A stretch of DNA of 64,000 nt. Source: Bremerella sp. P1 (lineage in GTDB: Bacteria > Planctomycetota > Planctomycetia > Pirellulales > Pirellulaceae). The translations under genes and the position numbers were made by a program. Numbering within the stretch: the first letter of the stretch is position 1; the number at the start of each line of letters is the position of its first letter. Below the pieces are notes generated by a model. It saw only the letters and a program-made list of their open reading frames with translations. It was not told where the DNA came from and searched no databases. The stretch lies in NCBI RefSeq assembly GCF_028748185.1, contig NZ_CP118164.1, positions 2,418,001 to 2,482,000 of the forward strand. Reading direction: 5' to 3'. Positions 9,501 through 19,588 of this stretch are shown here, one piece after another.

Positions 9501-10793
9501 CTAGCCTTTGAAACGACTCAGGGCGAGCGTGATGTTTTGGCCACCGAACCCAAAGCTGTTGTTCAGGGCGATATCGACCTTGGCTTCGCGTGCCACGTTG
9601 GGCACGTAGTCGAGATCGCAGTTGTCGTCTGGGTTCTCGTAGTTGATCGTGGGCGGCAGGATGTTGTCGCGAATAGCCAACATGCAGACGATCGCTTCGG
9701 TCACGCCAGCGGCAGCAATCAGGTGCCCCATCATGCTCTTGGTACTGGAGACTGGGATCTTCTTAGCCCACTCTTCGCCGAACGCTTCTTTGCAGCACAA
9801 CGTTTCGACCTTGTCGTTCACCGTGGTGCTGGTGCCGTGGGCGTTCACGTAATTGACCTGCTCAGGACCGATACCGGCGTCCTGCATGGCCATCTTCATA
9901 CAGGCGATACCGCCCCGACCTTCCGGATGCGTATCGGTAATTCGGAAAGCATCTGCCGTGGTGCCATAGCCGATGATCTCGCCGAAGATCGTTGCGCCGC
10001 GGGCCTTGGCATGTTCGAGCTCTTCAAGCACGACCATCGAAGCCCCTTCGCCCAGCACGAACCCGTCACGTTCGCGGTCGAAAGGACGCGAAGCCTTGGT
10101 CGGTTCGTCGTTGCGAGTCGACAAGGCGGTCAGCAAGTTGAAGCCGGTGACGCCGAAAGGATGGATCATGGAGTGTGCGCCGCCTGAGAGCATCACGTCG
10201 CACGTACCGCGCTTGATCAGTTCGCGGGCCTCGCCAATGGCCTGGCTCGAAGCGGCACAGGCCGTCAAGCAGTTCAGGTTAGGACCTTGGGCATTGAACA
10301 GCGATGCCAGGTGACCACACGGCATGCTGGGGTCCTGTTCCATCTCACGCTGCGAGTCGAGCGTGGCCAGGCCCTTCTTGATGAATGCCGACTTGTCCCA
10401 GTCGCCTTCGCCGCTGCTGATTGCGGCGACAACCATGTTGGTAAACGTGTGGAAATCCTGGTCCCCTTCGCCGCATCCCAGATAAACGCCAAAGCGGGTC
10501 GGATCCTTGATGCTGTCCAGCACGCCAGAGGATTCGACGGCCTGCTTAGCGGCACCGACGGCGAAGCGCGTATGACGACCGGCCTTTTCCCAGTCTTCGA
10601 TCTTCTCGCCACACTTGGTGACATCCCAATCCTTGACCTCAGCGGAGATCTTGGTGGGGAAGTTCGAGGCGTCAAAGATGCTGGTGTAGCCAACGCCGGA
10701 AGCACCCTCTTTCAGGCCTTTCCAGACCGTTTCCACATCGTGTCCCATGGGGTTCACCATGCCGACACCGGTGACAACGACTCGCCTAGTCAT
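9501..10793 (-). CDS. fabF: Beta-ketoacyl-ACP synthase, FabF type
   Basis: The 430-residue thiolase-fold protein condenses acyl chains with malonyl-ACP. It has the KAS II catalytic triad: Cys in LTACAASSQ, His in NAHGTST and His in MGHLIAAAG, plus the C-terminal NNSFGFGGQN loop. I chose the ATG at 10793, where the FabF consensus TRRVVVTGVG begins and GGAGAG lies eight bases upstream; an ATG at 10820 would add nine residues. It is the last gene of a cluster with two dehydratases and an acyl carrier protein. No ketoreductase, enoyl reductase or acyltransferase is present, so it either feeds from the housekeeping pathway or makes a special acyl chain. Assignment as the main housekeeping fabF is not certain. 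Confidence 0.9.
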   Translation of the reverse strand: MTRRVVVTGVGMVNPMGHDVETVWKGLKEGASGVGYTSIFDASNFPTKISAEVKDWDVTKCGEKIEDWEKAGRHTRFAVGAAKQAVESSGVLDSIKDPTRFGVYLGCGEGDQDFHTFTNMVVAAISSGEGDWDKSAFIKKGLATLDSQREMEQDPSMPCGHLASLFNAQGPNLNCLTACAASSQAIGEARELIKRGTCDVMLSGGAHSMIHPFGVTGFNLLTALSTRNDEPTKASRPFDRERDGFVLGEGASMVVLEELEHAKARGATIFGEIIGYGTTADAFRITDTHPEGRGGIACMKMAMQDAGIGPEQVNYVNAHGTSTTVNDKVETLCCKEAFGEEWAKKIPVSSTKSMMGHLIAAAGVTEAIVCMLAIRDNILPPTINYENPDDNCDLDYVPNVAREAKVDIALNNSFGFGGQNITLALSRFKG

Positions 10794-10951
10794 AGAAGAT
10801 TCTCTCCGCGCCGAAGGCATTTAGGGGCGTCCAGAACTCTCAAGCCTGGCTCACACACTTATTGTAGTTCGCTATATCGGCTGGGTCGCGTCCCAGCTTG
10901 CGAAGGTTTGGTCAAGCTGTCGGCAATTGCACCAACATTGGGCTTTGCTTG

Positions 10952-11497
10952 CTACGAAATCGAGGGGGTTTTGGTCAGTTCGATTTCCGCTTGAATCATG
11001 TAATCGGGTGGTTGAAGCGGGGAACCATCCTTGGCTTGACCGACTTCATACAAGCCAAGCAAGCGTAGCATTGATAGCAGGTCGGCCGGGAAGAACAGCT
11101 CGCGCTGCTGGTCTTTGTCGCTGAGGTGGGCGAAAAACAGTTCGACCTCGGCGTGTAGCTTATCGCCGATGTGACTTGTCGCCGAGACATACGCTCCGTT
11201 CTCGCGGATGTCATTCATGGTGGCCGAGTAGGTCAATTGGTCGCCAGGGTGAGCGGTGCCATGAAAGATAGCCTTGGCTACTTTGGCCAGAACCACACGT
11301 TCGCGGAAGTCATAAACTTCGCCGGCAAGCAAACCGCCAGTCTGAGCGATGCCTTCGATCACCAGCGAATGCGGCATAACCGGCAGATAGCGAAAGTGAT
11401 CGTGCAGATGGTCTTCGGCCAACGAGACACACTTCACCGCTTTGGCCGACGTGCCACTCTTAAACTCAATGAACTTGTCGATCCAAAACCAACGCAT
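10952..11497 (-). CDS. FabA/FabZ-like hot-dog dehydratase
   Basis: This 181-residue hot-dog-fold protein is a paralogue of the FabZ protein encoded at the other end of the cluster: both have a KC(V/L)SLAE segment at the same position. The catalytic His is at residue 34 (LHDHFRYLPVMPH) and the acidic residue at 48 (LVIEGIAQTGG). The usual PGVL after the His loop is changed to PHSL, and the C-terminus is about 25 residues longer than typical FabZ. It should dehydrate 3-hydroxyacyl-ACP or bind an acyl chain. The divergence suggests a different chain length or a non-housekeeping product. The gene sits between the ketosynthase and ACP genes on the same strand. Confidence 0.8.
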   Translation of the reverse strand: MRWFWIDKFIEFKSGTSAKAVKCVSLAEDHLHDHFRYLPVMPHSLVIEGIAQTGGLLAGEVYDFRERVVLAKVAKAIFHGTAHPGDQLTYSATMNDIRENGAYVSATSHIGDKLHAEVELFFAHLSDKDQQRELFFPADLLSMLRLLGLYEVGQAKDGSPLQPPDYMIQAEIELTKTPSIS

Positions 11498-11677
11498 CCC
11501 GACAGTCCCTCAGGCTTCTTTCTTATCCCCTCTTCGCGTCAGGAAGAAGGATGAGGTGAGGGGGCAATGACAGATTGCTCCGCAACTCACGTCCTATGAT
11601 GCCGATGGATTCGGCTTGGAATCTTCGCGCATTTCGCATGCTGGAAATGCACGACTGCTCGTTGTTCCTACCGTGCG

Positions 11678-11701
11678 CCCTCTCCCGCGTGTGGGAGAGG
11701 G
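11678..11701. repeat. REP-like inverted repeat between dehydratase and ACP genes
   Basis: CCCTCTCCC (11678-11686) and GGGAGAGGG (11693-11701) form a perfect nine-base inverted repeat with a six-base loop. A nearby stretch (about 11525-11565) has the related run CCCCTC...GATGAGGTGAGGGGG. Such GGGAGAGGG palindromes are dispersed intergenic repeats in many bacterial genomes. Lying inside an operon, it could stabilise mRNA or make ACP and the downstream genes unequal in expression. Confidence 0.5.
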
Positions 11702-11722
11702 AATCGGAAGAAACTCAGTTAC

Positions 11723-12109
11723 TTAGGCCAGCTTCGACTTAACGTAGCTGCACATGTCATTGACGGTCAGCAGGTTGCCGAAGTCCGACACGACTGGGTT
11801 GGCTTCGAACTTGCTGAGGTCAGCGAATGGCATTCGCTTCTTCAGTTCGGCCAGACCTTCGTCGGTGACCTTACCACCTTGAACGTACTGAGCGTTGGTC
11901 AGAATGTCTTCTGGGAACAGTTCGTCACGTGGAATGGTAATACCGAACGCTTTTTCCAGGCGGAACACGATATCCAGGAAGTCAATCGACTCGGCACCCA
12001 GATCACCAACCATGGTCGCCTCCGGTACCACTTCTTCCTCGTCGACGCCCAATGCGTCTACCAAGGCTTCGCGGACCTTTTCAAAAACTTCGTCATCCGA
12101 GGGTGCCAT
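11723..12109 (-). CDS. Acyl carrier protein with an extended C-terminal half
   Basis: The 128-residue acidic protein carries the phosphopantetheine attachment Ser at residue 41 in DLGAESIDFLD, with the typical helix I before it (VREALVDALGVDEEEV) and the helix III segment VNDMCSYVKSKL at the end. Ordinary ACPs have about 78 residues. Here roughly 45 extra residues (about 62-108, including GGKVTDEGLAELKKRMPF) are inserted between helices II/III and the final helix. It lies between two dehydratase genes and is presumably their carrier. The insertion may recruit specific partners. It is unlikely to be the only housekeeping ACP of the cell. Confidence 0.85.
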   Translation of the reverse strand: MAPSDDEVFEKVREALVDALGVDEEEVVPEATMVGDLGAESIDFLDIVFRLEKAFGITIPRDELFPEDILTNAQYVQGGKVTDEGLAELKKRMPFADLSKFEANPVVSDFGNLLTVNDMCSYVKSKLA

Positions 12110-12209
12110 AATTTCTTGCTCTCCGACTGGGAAAAGACTGGCTAAATGATTGCTTGAAAATTTGCCCTACACGGGGATATGCGGCCGCACGAGCGACCCA
12201 TTGGACTGC

Positions 12210-12689
12210 TTATAACGCCGAAGGTTGGCGAAACAGCAAATCGTATTGTTGTTTCAATTGCCGAATTGCATTCTGATCGGTAATGTTCGGCTCATCCGTA
12301 CCAGACGAGTTGTAGCTCTCCAGTACGATGCGGGAACTGACGGCGACGGTTCCTGCCACTTCGCCCGAAACCTTGAGCGAGGCCAGGTTGCCGTCCATCT
12401 TGACCAGTTCCGCTTTGACGACCAGCATCTCGCCGGGTTCGACGAAGTTGCCATACTTCACGTTGCGTGCTTCTTTCAGCACGGTCACGCTGTGGCTGAA
12501 GTTGTTGGTTACGCGAACCAGCCAAGCCCCGGTTTGAGTCATGGCTTCCAGCATCAACACGCCTGGCATGACCGGAAACCGCGGGAAGTGATCCTGCAGG
12601 TACTCTTCGGCCAAACTCAAGCACTTAACCGCCGAAATTCGTTCGCCGGGATGGATCTCCGAGATTTGATCGATCAGACTGAACTTCAT
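12210..12689 (-). CDS. fabZ: 3-hydroxyacyl-ACP dehydratase FabZ
   Basis: The 159-residue hot-dog protein has the FabZ active-site segment HFPRFPVMPGVLMLEAM with catalytic His34 and Glu48. It dehydrates (3R)-hydroxyacyl-ACP to trans-2-enoyl-ACP. It is the first gene of the cluster, 101 bases upstream of the ACP gene, with a sigma-70-like promoter about 70 bases before its ATG. It differs from the second dehydratase (10952-11497) in keeping PGVL. A 20-residue C-terminal tail (RQLKQQYDLLFRQPSAL) is longer than in classical FabZ. Function is well supported; whether it serves the main pathway or a special one is open. Confidence 0.88.
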   Translation of the reverse strand: MKFSLIDQISEIHPGERISAVKCLSLAEEYLQDHFPRFPVMPGVLMLEAMTQTGAWLVRVTNNFSHSVTVLKEARNVKYGNFVEPGEMLVVKAELVKMDGNLASLKVSGEVAGTVAVSSRIVLESYNSSGTDEPNITDQNAIRQLKQQYDLLFRQPSAL

Positions 12690-12758
12690 CTCAGCTCACT
12701 AGCGACTCGAATTTTCAAAGGTACTAAAGGACCTAGCGACGGGAAATTAAAGCTTAGC

Positions 12759-12787
12759 AGTATACCCAGCCAATCTCACCCTCACAA
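12759..12787 (-). promoter_or_regulatory. Sigma-70-like promoter of the fatty-acid cluster
   Basis: On the minus strand TTGTGA (12787-12782) and TATACT (12764-12759) are separated by exactly 17 bases, matching the consensus at 4/6 and 5/6 positions. Transcription would begin near 12752, leaving a leader of about 63 bases before the fabZ ATG at 12689. Confidence 0.55.
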
Positions 12788-12976
12788 GTTCACAACCGCC
12801 CGCACAGTGACGGTTTTCAGACGATACTCTGACCTCTGCGTGAGCCCCTAACCTAAGAAAATATCCCCACTTACGGTAGGTCAGTTCCCTGGATCGAGTC
12901 AGAATCTACCGAACATGCCGGTAATATAAGGTCTGACAAGCGCCAGGCGTGGGTGGGTCAGCCCGGGGCAGATGTC

Positions 12977-12982
12977 TATAAT
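12977..12982 (+). promoter_or_regulatory. Candidate -10 box for nadA
   Basis: TATAAT matches the consensus exactly and would place the transcript start near 12989, about 77 bases before the nadA ATG. There is no good -35 box at the normal spacing, so this is a tentative call. Confidence 0.35.
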
Positions 12983-13065
12983 AGCCGGTAGTTTCAGGCC
13001 CTATGCGGCCCCAACCTCCCAGCCACCCGCTTGCCGGCGGACGCCTGGCACTTGCGAGAACCATC

Positions 13066-14202
13066 ATGTCGACCGTTTCCCTGGGATCATTCGATTTTGC
13101 CCCCTATCGATCCCTTTCTAACGAGGAACTCACCGCTCGGATCCAGAAAGTCCGCGACGACCTCGGCAGTAAACTGCTCATTCTGGGACATCACTATCAG
13201 CAAGATGAAGTGATCGAACTGTCCGATCTCCGTGGCGATAGCTACCAATTGAGCAAAATGGCCGCCGAAAGTAGCGACTGCCGCTACATCGTCTTCTGCG
13301 GTGTTCACTTCATGGCTGAAACAGCCGATATCCTGGCCAATCGCCCTGAAAAGATCGAAGAGCGTAACGGCCAACGGGTCACGGTGGTGCTGCCTGATAT
13401 GGCCGCCGGTTGCTCGATGGCCGATATGGCCGCCATCGACCAGGTCGAGAACGCCTGGGACGACCTAGGCGAGATCATTGACACAAATGACATCACACCA
13501 GTGACTTACATCAATTCCGCTGCGAGCCTGAAGTCGTTTGTCGGCAAGCACGGCGGCATCGTATGCACTTCGAGTAATGCCGACAAAGCCCTGAAATGGG
13601 CGTTCAACCGCACCAGTCGCGTCCTGTTCTTCCCCGATCAGCACCTCGGCCGGAACACGGCTCTGACCATGGGAATCACTGAAGATCAGATGCCGGTGTG
13701 GAACCCGTACGCAGGCGACTTAGGAGGCAGCACCGAGGCGCAACTCGTTGACAGCAAAGTGATTCTGTGGCAAGGGCACTGCAGCGTGCACCAGATGTTC
13801 AAGAAGGAACACGTCGACGCGTTCCGGCAGAATCACCCAGGAATCAAGATCCTGGTGCACCCGGAATGCATGCGGGAAGTCAACGAAATCGCCGACGTGT
13901 CCGGCTCGACGGGGAAGATCATCGAGACCGTCCGCAACGCTCCGGCGGGTACAAAGTGGGCGATCGGGACCGAACTCCACTTGGTCAATCGACTTAAGAA
14001 GGAACACCCCGAACAGGAAATCCACTTCCTCAGCCCGGTGGTATGCATGTGCGCGACGATGTATCGGATCGACCTGGCGCACCTTTGCTGGTCGCTGGAG
14101 AATCTGGCGGCGGGAACCCCGGTCAACGAGATTCATGTCGATGACGAAACGGCCAAGTGGTCTCGGGTCGCACTGCAGCGGATGCTGGAAGTATCGGCCT
14201 AA
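13066..14202 (+). CDS. nadA: Quinolinate synthase A
   Basis: NadA condenses iminoaspartate with dihydroxyacetone phosphate to quinolinate in de novo NAD synthesis, using an oxygen-sensitive 4Fe-4S cluster. The 378-residue protein shows the family segments LILGHHYQQDEVIELSD near the N-terminus, MAETADILAN, the Cys-containing PDMAAGCSMADM, HPECMREV and VVCMCATMYRIDL. These provide the three conserved cluster cysteines and the substrate-binding His and Ser residues. I prefer the ATG at 13066 (STVSLGSFDF...) because the sequence from 13003 is low in family similarity. No nadB or nadC is nearby, so the gene stands apart from the rest of its pathway. Confidence 0.93.
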   Translation: MSTVSLGSFDFAPYRSLSNEELTARIQKVRDDLGSKLLILGHHYQQDEVIELSDLRGDSYQLSKMAAESSDCRYIVFCGVHFMAETADILANRPEKIEERNGQRVTVVLPDMAAGCSMADMAAIDQVENAWDDLGEIIDTNDITPVTYINSAASLKSFVGKHGGIVCTSSNADKALKWAFNRTSRVLFFPDQHLGRNTALTMGITEDQMPVWNPYAGDLGGSTEAQLVDSKVILWQGHCSVHQMFKKEHVDAFRQNHPGIKILVHPECMREVNEIADVSGSTGKIIETVRNAPAGTKWAIGTELHLVNRLKKEHPEQEIHFLSPVVCMCATMYRIDLAHLCWSLENLAAGTPVNEIHVDDETAKWSRVALQRMLEVSA

Positions 14203-14405
14203 TCGCTACAAGCCCAACGGGCCGACGGTCGGAATACAAGGCTGAGACTACCTCGGCCGGACCATTCGGCAACTTCCTAACTTCAAAAGGCCCAAAAACT
14301 TGACGCCTGTTAATTTGGGCAACTATATTAGACTTTGAGATAAATTCGGTCGGCACTGCTGTGCTTGGACCGTGAGTCCCTATTCCCATCTCCAGGCGTT
14401 TCCGC

Positions 14406-15413
14406 ATGACCGTTGCTTCCATTCGCACTTCGTTTCTGCCTGTTCTGACAATGCTCTTGGCATTGTTGGCCATGCCGTCTCCGTATGCCGCGGCAGCAGC
14501 TCCGGAAGAAAACACCGACGTCGCCGCCAACGCGATTCGGTTGGCACAGGCCAATCCGCCCAATCGCAAGTTTGTCGACGGCGTCATGACGACGATTCCG
14601 ATGAAGTTCAACGCTCAAGACACGTTCTCGAGCCCCGAGCAGTACCGGGACATCTTGCAGGGTATTCCGAACCTGGACTGGACGCCGAATTACTTGGCTG
14701 ACACGCGAACGTTAAAGTCGATGGCCAGCAATGTCATCTACCGCCGCGATATCTGGGGCCTGGAATTCTCGTTCAAGCCGGTCCGCATGATTGAAGTTGG
14801 TGTCCCGCAGCCCAGCGGAAAACTGCAGAAGAAGCTGGTTTGGTACATGGTTTACAAGGTGACCAATCATGGGAACCCACTTCGACACGTGCCGGTCAAA
14901 GATCAGTTCGACAACGTGAAGTTCGAAGTTCAACAGATCGACGACCTTCCGTCCGCTCCGATCCGCTTCTTCCCTCGCTTCGTCCTGGAAACCAAGGACA
15001 CCAAAGAGCGGAAGGAATACCTGGACCGAATTATCCCGTCCGCAATCGAAAAGATCGCCGAACGCGAGACCGGCGGCAGCAAGCTCTATAACACGGTCGA
15101 GATCAGCCGTTTTGACATCCCCGTAACCACTGCCGACAAGGATAACAGCATCTGGGGCGTGGTGACCTGGGAAGATGTCGACCCCGATACCGACTTCTTC
15201 AGCATCTACATCGACGGCCTGACCAACGCATTCCGCTACGTCGACGCCGATGAAAACTACGATGCTAGCTCTAACCCCTTGGCTTACCGTAAGTACAAGC
15301 AAAAGACGCTGAAGCTCAACTTCTGGCGTCCTGGGGATCGCCTGGACGAAAACGAGCGTGAAATCCGCCTCGGTTCGCCTGGGGAGGTTGACTACGAGTG
15401 GATCTTCCGATAA
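14406..15413 (+). CDS. Secreted protein of unknown function
   Basis: The 335-residue protein starts with a typical signal peptide (hydrophobic core LPVLTMLLALLAMPSPYAAAAA, cleavage around residue 33). The mature part is a soluble, mixed alpha/beta sequence with many charged residues. Segments such as EVGVPQPSGKLQKKLVWYMV and KLNFWRPGDRLDENEREIRLG look well conserved in character, but I do not recognise a named domain. It lies between nadA and rpmA on the same strand with a 200-base gap upstream, so it probably has its own promoter. It is most likely a planctomycete-specific periplasmic protein. Confidence 0.7.
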   Translation: MTVASIRTSFLPVLTMLLALLAMPSPYAAAAAPEENTDVAANAIRLAQANPPNRKFVDGVMTTIPMKFNAQDTFSSPEQYRDILQGIPNLDWTPNYLADTRTLKSMASNVIYRRDIWGLEFSFKPVRMIEVGVPQPSGKLQKKLVWYMVYKVTNHGNPLRHVPVKDQFDNVKFEVQQIDDLPSAPIRFFPRFVLETKDTKERKEYLDRIIPSAIEKIAERETGGSKLYNTVEISRFDIPVTTADKDNSIWGVVTWEDVDPDTDFFSIYIDGLTNAFRYVDADENYDASSNPLAYRKYKQKTLKLNFWRPGDRLDENEREIRLGSPGEVDYEWIFR

Positions 15414-15430
15414 AAAACTAGTTTCCCTTA

Positions 15431-15500
15431 GCGGCGATATAGTCGCCTGGGGACTGAAGAGATCCAACTCATAAGCTATCGCCGCCCTCAACAATGCGGC
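15431..15500 (+). promoter_or_regulatory. Structured rpmA leader with alternative pairings
   Basis: GCGGCGATA (15431-15439) pairs perfectly with TATCGCCGC (15477-15485), enclosing a small inner stem AGTC/GACT (15441-15444 with 1552-55 of the same hundred, i.e. 15452-15455). The 3' arm can instead pair through GCCGC (15481-15485) with GCGGC (15496-15500). The two structures exclude each other. The element ends 15 bases before the AGGAG ribosome-binding site of rpmA, which makes an autoregulatory ribosomal-protein leader plausible. This is an inference from pairing only. Confidence 0.45.
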
Positions 15501-15528
15501 CTCGTAAGATACCTCAGGAGCAGATGTC

Positions 15529-15780
15529 ATGGCCCATAAGAAAGGTCAAGGTTCTAGCCGTAACGGTCGCGATTCCAACCCACAATATCGCGGCGTAAAG
15601 AAGTACGGCGGCCAAACGGTTAAGGCTGGCAGCATTCTCGTTCGCCAACTGGGCACCAAGTTTCGTGCCGGTAAGAACGTCGGCATGGGCAAGGACTACA
15701 CCTTGTTCGCCCTGTCCGATGGCACGGTCATGTTCGACCAGGGCAGCCGCCGCGTGAACATCGTGGCTGAAGCCAACTAG
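15529..15780 (+). CDS. rpmA: 50S ribosomal protein L27
   Basis: The 83-residue basic protein has the L27 hallmarks: the flexible N-terminus [19 protein letters not shown] that reaches the peptidyl-transferase centre, followed by [20 protein letters not shown] and the [11 protein letters not shown] core. L27 helps position the tRNA acceptor ends on the ribosome. AGGAG lies eight bases before the ATG. In most bacteria rplU precedes rpmA; here the preceding gene is an unrelated secreted protein, so the usual rplU-rpmA-obg arrangement is broken. A terminator follows the gene, and obg lies just beyond it. Confidence 0.97.
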   Translation: MAHKKGQGSSRNGRDSNPQYRGVKKYGGQTVKAGSILVRQLGTKFRAGKNVGMGKDYTLFALSDGTVMFDQGSRRVNIVAEAN

Positions 15781-15840
15781 GCGACTCGCCCTTCCCCGCT
15801 GGGAAGCTTAGGCGAACGATTCGCACAAGAGAAAACACAG

Positions 15841-15874
15841 TAGGGATGGTCAGTCGGCCATCCCTATTTTTATT
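15841..15874 (+). terminator. Intrinsic terminator after rpmA
   Basis: TAGGGATGG (15841-15849) and CCATCCCTA (15858-15866) form a perfect nine-base stem with an eight-base loop, followed by TTTTTATT. It lies 60 bases after rpmA and 30 bases before the obg ATG, so it should separate or attenuate transcription between the two. Confidence 0.85.
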
Positions 15875-15903
15875 CGCGCAACGCCAGGCACCAAGATCCA
15901 TCT

Positions 15904-16914
15904 ATGTTTGTCGATCGGGTACAAATCGAAGTCGAAGCCGGGGCTGGGGGCAATGGTTGTTCCAGCTTCCGCCGCGAGCGATATATCCCCAAGGGCGGTC
16001 CCGACGGCGGTGACGGTGGCGACGGCGGTAGCATCATCATCATTGCCGAAGAAGGTGTGAACAGCTTGGTGCAACTCGCCCATCAACACCATTGGCGCGG
16101 CAAACGAGGTGGCCACGGCAGTGGCGCCAACCGAACCGGCCGAAAAGGCGAAGACATGGTCATCAAGGTTCCGCCTGGGACTGTGGTGATCGATGCGAAG
16201 GAAGACTTCGTTCTAAAAGATCTCGCCAAGGACGGAGATCAACTCGTCGCAGCGCGTGGTGGTAAAGGTGGCCGCGGTAACCTCAGCTTCAAATCAAGCA
16301 CCAACCGGGCCCCGCGTGAATGCCAGCCCGGCGATCCCGGCGAGAAACGCCTGCTGACGCTCGAACTGAAGTCGATCGCAGACGTGGGCCTTATCGGAAA
16401 ACCCAACGCCGGCAAGAGCACGCTTCTTTCACGGCTTTCCCGTGCCCGGCCCGAGATCGCCGACTACCCCTTCACCACCAAGTTCCCTAACCTTGGTCAG
16501 GTGCAGATCGACATGGACACCAGCTTCATCCTGGCAGACATTCCCGGGCTGATCGAGGGTGCCGCAGATGGCGTTGGCCTGGGACACGAGTTCCTTCGTC
16601 ACGTCGAACGTGCCGGTCTGTTGGTTCATCTTGTCGAGCCGGCCCCCATCGACGGAACCGACCCGATGGAGAACTACCAATCCATTCGCAAGGAACTGGA
16701 AGCCTACAATCCCAAGCTTGCTGCCCGCCCAGAAGTAACCTGCGTAACCAAGGCCGAACTCCCAGGCGCGGAAGAGTTTCGCACGAAGCTACAGGAAGAG
16801 CTTGGCCGCGATGTCTTTCTGATTTCGGCTGTCACCGGACAAGGCCTCAACGAAATGATCCGCCAGGTCGCCCAGCAATTGGAGGCCGCCAAGAACGAAA
16901 CGGAGGATGCCTAG
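15904..16914 (+). CDS. obg: GTPase Obg/CgtA
   Basis: Obg is an essential GTPase for late 50S ribosome assembly and stress signalling. The 336-residue protein has the glycine-rich Obg fold at residues 1-158 ([32 protein letters not shown]) and the G domain after it: G1 GKPNAGKST, the Obg switch region [11 protein letters not shown], and G3 [16 protein letters not shown]. There is no C-terminal OCT extension, in line with short Obg forms. The expected NKxD motif is altered to TKAE ([11 protein letters not shown]). Its stop codon overlaps the GTG start of coaX by one base, so the two are translationally coupled. Confidence 0.96.
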   Translation: MFVDRVQIEVEAGAGGNGCSSFRRERYIPKGGPDGGDGGDGGSIIIIAEEGVNSLVQLAHQHHWRGKRGGHGSGANRTGRKGEDMVIKVPPGTVVIDAKEDFVLKDLAKDGDQLVAARGGKGGRGNLSFKSSTNRAPRECQPGDPGEKRLLTLELKSIADVGLIGKPNAGKSTLLSRLSRARPEIADYPFTTKFPNLGQVQIDMDTSFILADIPGLIEGAADGVGLGHEFLRHVERAGLLVHLVEPAPIDGTDPMENYQSIRKELEAYNPKLAARPEVTCVTKAELPGAEEFRTKLQEELGRDVFLISAVTGQGLNEMIRQVAQQLEAAKNETEDA

Positions 16915-17690
16915 TGCCGGTTGAGTCGCTCATCGCCGTCGACATTGGCAACACGCGGGTACACTTTGCTCGCTTCGAGAACTTCCGTGCGGACGAAGTG
17001 ACGCCGCCGGTGTCGACCTTTTCGTATTCGACTTATTCGTCCGACATTCAAGGTCTGCGAAACTGGCTAACCGATGCTACCCTTCCCTGGTACACCGTAA
17101 GCGTGCATCGCTCGGCACTCGCTTCGCTGGAAGCGTTCTCGAAGATGGAACCGCGCGTCAGCTCGTTTGTCGCGTTCAATCATCAGAAGCTGCCGATTGA
17201 GATTGCGATTCCCTCCCCGGAGAAGATTGGCCTCGACCGACTGGCCGCAGCCGTTGCCGCAAACCATATGCGACAAAAAGATCGACCGGCGATCGTGGTC
17301 GATGCCGGGACCGCCATCACCATCGATGTGGTATCAGACGCAGGAGAGTTCGTCGGTGGTGCCATCCTGCCTGGCATGCAGACCAGTGCCAAGGCGCTTG
17401 CCGCTCGGACGGACGCACTACCGCAGATCACGATCAATCTGGAAAATAGGCCTGCGGCGATCGGTACCAACACAAGTGAGGCCATGCAAAGCGGCCTCTT
17501 CTGGGGCTCGGTCGGAGCCGTGCGAGAAACGATCCGCCGCGTTTCCGATCAACTCAATTCCGATAAGCGTCCGCAAATCTTCTTCAGCGGTGGCGATGTG
17601 AATTACCTGGCACCATGGATGGACCTCGACATCGAAACGGTCGATCACCTGGTGATGCGTGGTGTGGCCTTGGCAGCTCAGTCGCTTTAA
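16914..17690 (+). CDS. coaX: Type III pantothenate kinase
   Basis: CoaX phosphorylates pantothenate in the first step of coenzyme A synthesis and belongs to the acetate/sugar kinase fold. The 258-residue protein has the phosphate-binding VDIGNTRVHFARFE near the N-terminus, GLDRLAAAVAANH in the middle and VDAGTAITIDVVSDAGEFVGG, which holds the catalytic Asp and the pantothenate-contacting glycines. The GTG start overlaps the obg stop in TAGTG. No biotin-protein ligase is fused, unlike in some relatives. It converges with the epimerase gene, leaving only six bases between the stops and no terminator. Confidence 0.93.
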   Translation: MPVESLIAVDIGNTRVHFARFENFRADEVTPPVSTFSYSTYSSDIQGLRNWLTDATLPWYTVSVHRSALASLEAFSKMEPRVSSFVAFNHQKLPIEIAIPSPEKIGLDRLAAAVAANHMRQKDRPAIVVDAGTAITIDVVSDAGEFVGGAILPGMQTSAKALAARTDALPQITINLENRPAAIGTNTSEAMQSGLFWGSVGAVRETIRRVSDQLNSDKRPQIFFSGGDVNYLAPWMDLDIETVDHLVMRGVALAAQSL

Positions 17691-17696
17691 CGCCAG

Positions 17697-19588
<1,892 letters not shown>

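Larger units (their letters stand above)
12690..13065. other. Divergent intergenic region fabZ / nadA
   Basis: This 376-base stretch between divergent fabZ and nadA holds the fabZ promoter (12759-12787) and a candidate nadA -10 box (12977-12982). I see no RNA gene or coding sequence in the remainder. Confidence 0.5.
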
